A stretch of DNA of 64,000 bases from Paenibacillus zeirhizosphaerae (GTDB taxonomy: Bacteria > Bacillota > Bacilli > Paenibacillales > Paenibacillaceae), in the NCBI RefSeq assembly GCF_030705605.1, contig NZ_JAPCKK010000018.1, forward strand, positions 62,001 to 126,000, in the 5' to 3' direction. Below are positions 58,032 to 64,000 of this stretch, piece by piece. Every line of letters begins with the position of its first letter. Position 1 is the stretch's first letter. Made by a program: the position numbers and the translations under genes. Below the pieces are notes generated by a model. The model was not told the origin of the DNA. It did no database searches and saw only the letters and a list, made by a program, of their open reading frames with translations.

Positions 58032-58195
58032 CCTTTCCGGAACTGCTTCTCCTACCTCATACGCACTCTTAATGTACTCCCTCTTGTTTCTTCTGTAAAT
58101 CCAATGCTGCTGTCAAAAACCATGCATCCAAAAAATTGTCTCCCATGTGCAAAAATATGACCTTTTTATCAAAATGCATTTAGGGTAGGTTTATT

Positions 58196-58210
58196 TTGTA
58201 AGCGCTTCAT
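58196..58210 (+). promoter_or_regulatory. cre-like site before the GH43 gene
   Basis: TTGTAAGCGCTTCAT matches the cre consensus except at one defined position and lies 22 bases before the GH43 start. It could bind CcpA or a LacI-family repressor. Confidence 0.5.
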
Positions 58211-58232
58211 ATTCTGAGTAAGGAGTGATGTT

Positions 58233-59636
58233 ATGCGCAAGCGGAAAACAACGGGGTGGATTGGAGGAGTGCTGCTCATGATGCTGTTTAGTTGGGGAAT
58301 GGCCGGACATGCAGGCGCGGCATCCGTGCAGCAGGATTTGTACAACGTGGTGATTCAGGACGGTGCCGACCCGTGGGTATACAAGCATACGGACGGAAAC
58401 TACTATTTCACCAAAACGACCGGCAACAACGTCACCATCTGGAAATCTCGCACGTTGACCGGGCTGGATGCGGGTGAATCCGTAAGCATTACAACAGGGG
58501 GGCAAAGTATCTGGGCTCCTGAAATCCATTACCTGAACGGTGCCTGGTATATCTACTACGCCAAGGATGACGGGGACAACGCCAATCACCGCATGTATGT
58601 TCTGGAGAACACGTCCCAGGACCCGCTGCAGGGAACCTGGCAAGACCGTGGGCAAGTGACGGACAAGACCAATAAATGGGCGATTGACGGCACAGTCCTG
58701 CAGGTGGGCAACCAGCTTTATTTCATCTGGTCGGGATGGGAGGGCAATGTAAACGTCAGCCAAAAGCTATATATTGCGCGCATGAGCAATCCGTGGACGA
58801 TCGTCTCGGACCGTGTGGAAATTTCAACTCCGGAGTACGCGTGGGAAACCAATCATAACCCGCACGTCAATGAAGGGCCACAGGTCGTGATTCGCGGCAA
58901 TGTCATCAACCTGATTTACTCCGCCAGCGGCAGTTGGACCAATGATTATTGCCTTGGCCTGATCACGGCGGATATGAACGCCGATCTGCTGCAGAGCTCA
59001 TCCTGGCATAAACGCAGCGAGCCTATTTTCAAATCAGCCAATGGAATCTACGGACCCGGACACGCTTCCTTCACGACCTCCCCGGACGGTACCGAGGACT
59101 GGATTGTTTACCATAACGCAAAAAATAACCAGTCAGGCTGGAACCGGGAAATCCGCATGCAGCCTTTCACCTGGAATGCCAACAATACGCCGAATCTGGG
59201 CAGCCCGCTGGCCCCGAACAGCAAAATCCCCGTTCCCTCCGGTGAGCCTGAACGCATTCGTATCGAAGGCGAAGAAGGACAATTTGGCGGCGCAGCCTAC
59301 GCCTCCGGAAGTCCGAACGGCTCGGGCGGCATGAAGGCAGGCCATATTGACACGGCAGATAGCTATGTGGAGTACCGTATCGCCATTGCTTCTGCCGGCG
59401 AGTATATTTTATCTGCCCGTACCGCAAACGGGACAACGGATCTGGCCTGGTCTACTCTGCAGATCAGCGTGAACGGAGCGGAACCTGCTCCTTTTTATAT
59501 TACCAATAAAGGCTGGGAAAACTGGGGAGTCTCCACCAAACGTGTTTACCTGCAGGCAGGAGAAAATGTAGTGCGGTTTACTAAAGGTAACGGATACGGG
59601 GAAATTGATCTGATTGATGTGTTTCCTGCCAACTGA
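58233..59636 (+). CDS. Secreted GH43 hydrolase with C-terminal carbohydrate-binding module
   Basis: 467 residues. Signal peptide (basic MRKRK, hydrophobic core, cleavage after AGA, about residue 29). Five-bladed propeller at 35-330 with the three GH43 acids: D46 in GADPWV, D152 in WAIDGTV and E214 in NEGPQV. Residues 340-465 form a CBM6/CBM35-like beta-sandwich (RIEGEEGQFGG ... GEIDLIDVF). Likely an extracellular alpha-L-arabinofuranosidase, arabinanase or xylosidase that feeds the importer encoded divergently. AAGGAG upstream. Confidence 0.93.
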   Translation: MRKRKTTGWIGGVLLMMLFSWGMAGHAGAASVQQDLYNVVIQDGADPWVYKHTDGNYYFTKTTGNNVTIWKSRTLTGLDAGESVSITTGGQSIWAPEIHYLNGAWYIYYAKDDGDNANHRMYVLENTSQDPLQGTWQDRGQVTDKTNKWAIDGTVLQVGNQLYFIWSGWEGNVNVSQKLYIARMSNPWTIVSDRVEISTPEYAWETNHNPHVNEGPQVVIRGNVINLIYSASGSWTNDYCLGLITADMNADLLQSSSWHKRSEPIFKSANGIYGPGHASFTTSPDGTEDWIVYHNAKNNQSGWNREIRMQPFTWNANNTPNLGSPLAPNSKIPVPSGEPERIRIEGEEGQFGGAAYASGSPNGSGGMKAGHIDTADSYVEYRIAIASAGEYILSARTANGTTDLAWSTLQISVNGAEPAPFYITNKGWENWGVSTKRVYLQAGENVVRFTKGNGYGEIDLIDVFPAN

Positions 59637-59658
59637 TATCCTCCATCAAATGACATGA

Positions 59659-59701
59659 TTAGGGGCTGCCTTAAAAGGTCTGTTGACCTGGGCTGCCCCT
59701 G
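59659..59701 (+). terminator. Hairpin after the GH43 gene
   Basis: AGGGGC / GCCCCT outer and AGGTC / GACCT inner stems 22 bases past the stop; no clear T-run. Confidence 0.55.
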
Positions 59702-59965
59702 TGTGTGTATTATGAGACGCTCCGAGAACGAAGCATTCCTACAATCACTGTTGACCCTTCGGGCCAAAGGTGACCGCTCCGCTTTTCCGGAATTGCTTCG
59801 TTCTCTCCGCTGCTGCGTGCGTATCCCTACCTCAAAAATAACGAATCGGCCTGGGAGGCGATACGGAAGATCGTTCGTGAGGCGTCCTGAAACGGGGCGG
59901 CGTGCTCGTTTCCCTGACACAGCTTCCGAACGCGCAAAAGCCGAGATTGATTCCGTTTTCCCATT
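59702..59965. other. Degenerate stretch, possible oxidoreductase remnant
   Basis: Plus-strand pieces in shifting frames read PLLRAYPYLKNNESAWEAI and, further on, VLKRGGVLVSLTQLPNAQKP. The second resembles the end of the cofactor domain of quinone/zinc-type alcohol dehydrogenases (L-K-x-G-G-x-L-V-S). Frames are interrupted and no start or ribosome binding site is seen. Confidence 0.3.
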
Positions 59966-60021
59966 AAACGATGCCCCCGAATGCACACTTCACAAGCAAT
60001 GTAAATTCGGGGGCATCGTTT
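59966..60021. terminator. Long bidirectional hairpin after gerAB
   Basis: A 17-bp perfect inverted repeat (AAACGATGCCCCCGAAT with its complement at 60005-60021) around a 22-base loop; seven bases beyond the gerAB stop codon. Confidence 0.85.
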
Positions 60022-60027
60022 GTATTC

Positions 60028-61116
60028 TCAAGCCCGTTTGTTTTTACGAATGGACATGGTGAAGAAAAGTAAAAGCGGCAGTGCGATTTGAAATATAGGC
60101 CAAACTCTGTCCAAAGCAATATGAAGACCGATCCAGAGAAACTCAGTAAATACTGGAGACAGAAAAGTCAGCGAATAGATGACCGTACCCACAACTACGA
60201 TCCAAACCTTGTACTTGACTACAGTAATTCTGCTCATCCCTATAACGGCCCCTATATAAAAGGCCGCTGACTTTATCCCCAACCCCAGAAATAAAATCAT
60301 AGCGAAAAGTGGATCGGCTCTTTCAATAATTTTGTCCACCTTCGTCAGTTGGGTGACTTGGAATAACGGATACGTAGTACTCGCGGCCAGATCAGGTCCC
60401 AGCACGAGGATACATATTTGATTGACTCCAATCAATAATATGGCAGTCAGCCAGTAAGTGAACATAATGCTTTTGTTGATTTTTTGGTTACGGGAAACCA
60501 GTCTGAAAAAAACCAGAAATAGAACGGTTTGTCCAAACGGAAAAGAAATAATTTCCGGAATCGCAGCTTCCCACACCGGCTTCCAACCATTTTCCAGAAT
60601 AGGGAACATAAATTGGGGGTGGATAAGTCCGGTGAATGAAATAATTAAGAGCAGCATTACATAACCAATCGCTATCAAATAAAAAAGGACCGAAACAATC
60701 AGAAACCACGCTCTTGGACCTAAGTGAATACTATCGGCTATAACCAATAGGGCTAACAAAGTTACAATTGCTGTAGGGGTTCGGTTTAGCAATGTCAAAG
60801 TTGCCAAATCACCGATATCGCGCAAATTTCGGGAAGATTCATATGTAAAATAGAAAACAAAAGCAATCCCTATTACACTGCCAAGCCATTTTCCCATATA
60901 TTTTTTGCAAAGTTCAAACAGATCATGTCCTGAATCCATACGAACGATTCCCAGGTGTAATAAGAGCAGCAGAAAACCGCCAACTGCTCCTATTAGCATG
61001 GCTAACCATGCATCCTGTTTCGCTTTGGACCCGAGCAAGAATAGCGTAGTGCTGCCAATCTCAAATGCTGCCAGTGTAAACGCAAGCTGGGACACTTCTG
61101 TGGTTACTTTGTTCAT
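60028..61116 (-). CDS. gerAB: Spore germination permease, GerAB family
   Basis: 362 residues, ten predicted membrane segments, APC-superfamily fold of the GerAB/YndE group. In the inner spore membrane it forms the germinant (amino acid or sugar) binding subunit of the receptor. Order AA-AC-AB is common in Paenibacillus. Confidence 0.92.
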   Translation of the reverse strand: MNKVTTEVSQLAFTLAAFEIGSTTLFLLGSKAKQDAWLAMLIGAVGGFLLLLLHLGIVRMDSGHDLFELCKKYMGKWLGSVIGIAFVFYFTYESSRNLRDIGDLATLTLLNRTPTAIVTLLALLVIADSIHLGPRAWFLIVSVLFYLIAIGYVMLLLIISFTGLIHPQFMFPILENGWKPVWEAAIPEIISFPFGQTVLFLVFFRLVSRNQKINKSIMFTYWLTAILLIGVNQICILVLGPDLAASTTYPLFQVTQLTKVDKIIERADPLFAMILFLGLGIKSAAFYIGAVIGMSRITVVKYKVWIVVVGTVIYSLTFLSPVFTEFLWIGLHIALDRVWPIFQIALPLLLFFTMSIRKNKRA

Positions 61117-61133
61117 CCTGTTTGATTCCTCCG

Positions 61134-62339
61134 CTAGAGATGTTTTTGCAGCAGTCCCGGAAGACGAATTAATGCATGGGCCTGTACTTCGATATCCATT
61201 TTTTTAAACTCGGCCGGCCAATTGTGCTTCAAGCTTTTCCATCGCTCCGGAAATTTCCTGTGTATGATGTCACCAAAGCCTGCGGTGTCCACACCAAGTC
61301 TCTGGGTTCCTTTCCACCCCTCATCAATGATTTTTTCAACTTGTTTTTCAATCAGTCTTTCCAGTTTTTCAGTTTCGCCAGGTTTAGACAGATCCTGTTT
61401 ACAAGCGCTTTCGACTAAACTCCCGTCAACCTTAACCTGCACCTGCATGGTGTAATGATATCCATTAAATCTCGGTACCAATTTAGTGTTGGAACTGTTG
61501 ATCATGAAAGAAGCCTGCTGTGTTTTCTTTTGTTCATCCTTACATGGAAAGGAGATTTCTGTGCTTTGTATTTTGTCAGCAATCCACGAAAGACCGAGAC
61601 TTTCCCTGCGATTAAGAACTCCGATAAAGCGTCCCTCCTCAAACACAGCCAATTCAGACAATGAGATTTGTAGTGGTGCTGAAGTTTTCTTGATGACATC
61701 CAGAGACTCTAACTCTTTTTGATTTTTTTCACTTTTTTCACCTTTCAAAGAAACTGCAGGCATACCGATTCCTTTTGCATCGGAATGTAAACTGAGCGCA
61801 AAATCATACACAGAGATGGAGGGGAAAATAGAAACCAACTCACTCTCTTTAGTAATGAGCTCGGCATAAGCAGCCCCCGCCAGCTTTTCTGGCGGAGCCA
61901 ACTTCTTTAACATTTCAGAAGCATGACCATCCGTGAACAGCATCAGGACGGTCTCCCTTGCTTCGCTGTTTCGAAAATAATAATCAATAAGCTGACCCAG
62001 TCCCTTCTCGGCTGCCGTTTTTCCGATGAAAATCACCCTGTTATGGGCAACATAAATACGGCGGGAAGCCCCCAGGTTGCTTAGATTTAATGCCTGATGT
62101 ATTGTTTTTGATTTTTCAGTGTGCACGTGTAAAGCTGCCTGAGTTGCACTCCCCACACCACCTGAACCACTTGCTATGGCGGACGGTACGATCGTTTGGT
62201 AGGAGACCTCCCATTGACCGTTTCGATAGTCCACCCCTGTAGCTGTAGTAACCCACAATTCGTTCAATTCCGTTCGGTTCCAGCAACCGGACAAAAGCAT
62301 CGTCATAAATAGCAAAATTATAAATTTGCCTGTTTGCAT
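61134..62339 (-). CDS. gerAC: Ger(x)C-family spore germination lipoprotein
   Basis: 401 residues, lipobox LLSGC (Cys19) followed by WNRTELNELW, which is highly conserved in GerAC proteins. Three-domain lipoprotein that sits on the outer face of the inner spore membrane as part of the receptor. Twelve bases after gerAA. Confidence 0.93.
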   Translation of the reverse strand: MQTGKFIILLFMTMLLSGCWNRTELNELWVTTATGVDYRNGQWEVSYQTIVPSAIASGSGGVGSATQAALHVHTEKSKTIHQALNLSNLGASRRIYVAHNRVIFIGKTAAEKGLGQLIDYYFRNSEARETVLMLFTDGHASEMLKKLAPPEKLAGAAYAELITKESELVSIFPSISVYDFALSLHSDAKGIGMPAVSLKGEKSEKNQKELESLDVIKKTSAPLQISLSELAVFEEGRFIGVLNRRESLGLSWIADKIQSTEISFPCKDEQKKTQQASFMINSSNTKLVPRFNGYHYTMQVQVKVDGSLVESACKQDLSKPGETEKLERLIEKQVEKIIDEGWKGTQRLGVDTAGFGDIIHRKFPERWKSLKHNWPAEFKKMDIEVQAHALIRLPGLLQKHL

Positions 62340-62351
62340 TGCCTGTACTCC

Positions 62352-63923
62352 TCACTCCAAGGGATCACGCTCTTGCTTCATCGCTTGCTGTGCGAACGGT
62401 TTTTGTTGGACGGATTGCCGATGCTTGTTTTTGTCTCCGATGAGCTTGGGACGTGTTTTCATTTTCCACCATGGTGCACGAATAATCAGGTCTTTCCAGT
62501 TTGTTTTATTGAGCGGGACAAGCGTCATAAAATAAGGAACCCCTAACGATTGAATGGTGACAATGCGAAATAAAATAGGCACAAAGCCGATTAGAATTCC
62601 ATACATGCCAAAGGAGCCTGCAAGGATCATAAGACCAAACCGGAGCAGCCTCACCGCACCGGCCATCGTAGTTGAAGGTATTACAAAATTAGAAATGGCA
62701 GTGAAAGACACGACAATAACCATAGCTGCAGACACCAATCCTGCTTGAACTGCGGCTTGACCAAGCACCAGCGCTCCAACGATGGAGATGGCGGGACCAA
62801 CGGCTCGTGGCATGCGGATGCCTGCTTCACGTATGATCTCGAATGTCACCTCCATAACTAGAGCTTCTAATAACGCCGGGAGGGGGGTGCTTTCTCGTTG
62901 CGCAGCCAGTGAAATGAACAGTGTTGTCGGCAGCATCTCCTGTTGAAACGTAGTGGTGGCAATATACAGGGCTGGCAGCAGCAGAGTGGTCATGAACGAC
63001 CCCAGCCGGATGATTCGCAAAAATGAGGAAAGATCAAATCGCTCATAGTAGTCCTCACTTGAAGTGAAAAATCTGAAAAATGTTGCCGGTGCCAGTAAAA
63101 CAAAGGGAGTTCCATCCACCAATATGGCCACAATTCCTTCAAGCAATCCCCCGGCTACGGAATCCGGCCGTTCTGTATTGTAGATTGTCGGAAAAAAGCT
63201 TTGGCCTTGATCCTGAATAAACTCCTCGATATAACCACTTTCCAAAATACTGTCGGTCTCGATAGAGTTGAGTCGTCTCATGATTTCTTGTACGATTTCC
63301 GGATCGGCAATGCCCTGGATGTAGGAAACAGCTACCCTGGTTTGTGTATACTTGCCTATCTTGAGTGACTCAATGCACAAATCGGGTGATTTTATTTTTC
63401 GGCGCAGCATTGCAATATTGACGGCAATATCCTCCGTGAAGCCTTCTTTCGGCCCTCGGATCACCGTCTGGGAAGATGGTTCCTCAACAGCTCGCTTCGC
63501 CCCGCCAGATATAGCTGCAGCGAAGGCCCGGGTGGAATCGTCAACAATGATAATGGCTTCTCCTTCAAGAAGAGAGTTGATCATATCCTCCTCTGTATAA
63601 AGGGATTTCAGATTCCCTATCGGCAGTTGACTGCCTAACCGCGCTTCCAGATTGATGTGAGATATACCTTCACTTAATTGAAGCGACAAAGCTTCCATAA
63701 GTCTTATCAGTAATTGCTGATCGATCAGACCATCGATATAACTGACAGCAATGCCTGGTGACGAAGAGAGAGGAGCGTGTAATTGCCGAATGATAAAATC
63801 TGAATTTTTCCCCAACTTTTGCTTTAAGACAGATAGTGTCTCTTCAAGTGAAGGACTTAATATGTTGGAGTGGTGGTGGTTTTGATCTTCATTGGCATTC
63901 CGCACCTGATCGTTCTGAGTCAT
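62352..63923 (-). CDS. gerAA: Spore germination protein, GerA(A) family
   Basis: 523 residues. Hydrophilic N-terminal half (1-290, with the conserved GFTEDIAVNIAMLRRKI) and C-terminal half with about five membrane segments (EALVMEVTFEIIREAG, RFGLMILAGSFG). Subunit that forms the receptor's oligomeric ion channel with GerAB and GerAC. First gene of the operon, with a sigma-G-like promoter upstream. Confidence 0.94.
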   Translation of the reverse strand: MTQNDQVRNANEDQNHHHSNILSPSLEETLSVLKQKLGKNSDFIIRQLHAPLSSSPGIAVSYIDGLIDQQLLIRLMEALSLQLSEGISHINLEARLGSQLPIGNLKSLYTEEDMINSLLEGEAIIIVDDSTRAFAAAISGGAKRAVEEPSSQTVIRGPKEGFTEDIAVNIAMLRRKIKSPDLCIESLKIGKYTQTRVAVSYIQGIADPEIVQEIMRRLNSIETDSILESGYIEEFIQDQGQSFFPTIYNTERPDSVAGGLLEGIVAILVDGTPFVLLAPATFFRFFTSSEDYYERFDLSSFLRIIRLGSFMTTLLLPALYIATTTFQQEMLPTTLFISLAAQRESTPLPALLEALVMEVTFEIIREAGIRMPRAVGPAISIVGALVLGQAAVQAGLVSAAMVIVVSFTAISNFVIPSTTMAGAVRLLRFGLMILAGSFGMYGILIGFVPILFRIVTIQSLGVPYFMTLVPLNKTNWKDLIIRAPWWKMKTRPKLIGDKNKHRQSVQQKPFAQQAMKQERDPLE

Positions 63924-63962
63924 ACAATAACGACTCCTTTTGATTACTTTCTAGATACCAAG

Positions 63963-63992
63963 TAAGTTGCTTCCTTTGTTTTACTTTTATAC
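63963..63992 (-). promoter_or_regulatory. Sigma-G-like promoter of the ger operon
   Basis: GTATA (63992-63988), 18-base spacer, CAACTTA (63969-63963); sigma-G consensus is GYATR-18-CATNHTA, so one mismatch in the -10. Forespore-specific control of ger operons is established. Confidence 0.6.
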
Positions 63993-64000
63993 ACTGGATG

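Overview
The window looks like a chromosomal segment of a Paenibacillus-type, endospore-forming Firmicute. The grounds are AGGAGG-type ribosome binding sites with ATG/GTG/TTG starts, YesM/YesN two-component pairs beside sugar ABC importers that lack their own ATPase, a gerA-type germination operon, FusB-type EF-G-binding protein, and many glycoside hydrolases. No rRNA, tRNA, CRISPR array or intact insertion sequence was seen. Two stretches are clearly more AT-rich than the rest (about 1-2365 and 44590-48320) and look acquired.

Layout. 1-2365: one large minus-strand gene running off the window edge, a HEPN-like domain joined to a STAND/NB-ARC ATPase, a likely anti-phage protein. 2366-11024: an ordinary region of oxidoreductase, AraC, GNAT, LysR and MFS genes, but with several decayed genes: a frameshifted secreted protein, a DUF1835 gene cut by one in-frame TGA, and an enoyl-CoA hydratase remnant. 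11025-12775: OmpR-type two-component pair. 12998-21841: sugar-uptake locus (YesM/YesN pair, terminator, cre site, two permeases, lipoprotein, GH106-like hydrolase). 22121-24284: amino-acid (glutamine-type) ABC importer. 24491-25138: FusB family. 25139-26117: gene-free stretch rich in inverted and direct repeats. 26118-28015: CynX-type MFS with a FadR/GntR regulator. 28218-31512: LacI regulator and GH36 alpha-galactosidase.

31659-40882 is a complete nine-gene opine-metallophore operon in the same order as the staphylococcal cnt locus (cntK-L-M-A-B-C-D-F-E): histidine racemase, nicotianamine-synthase-like transferase, opine dehydrogenase, solute-binding protein, two permeases, two ATPases and an MFS exporter. 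A sigma-A promoter with a Zur/Fur-like palindrome lies in front. The residues that decide substrate choice in CntM point to NADPH and pyruvate, so the product may be staphylopine rather than bacillopaline.

41155-43786: DinB, aldo/keto reductase, and an old-yellow-enzyme gene with a clean promoter covered by a 9-bp inverted repeat. 44143-48771: a 3.7-kb AT-rich cassette (secreted protein, large lipoprotein, two small membrane proteins) flanked by 447-bp direct copies of the 3' end of a GH2 gene, the arrangement left by a single-crossover integration. 48322-58021: the second sugar locus (sugar-binding lipoprotein, YesM, YesN, second paralogous binding lipoprotein, two permeases, GH2), with perfect cre sites at both binding-protein genes; divergent from it is a secreted GH43 arabinan-type hydrolase. 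60028-63923: gerAA-gerAC-gerAB behind a sigma-G-like promoter.
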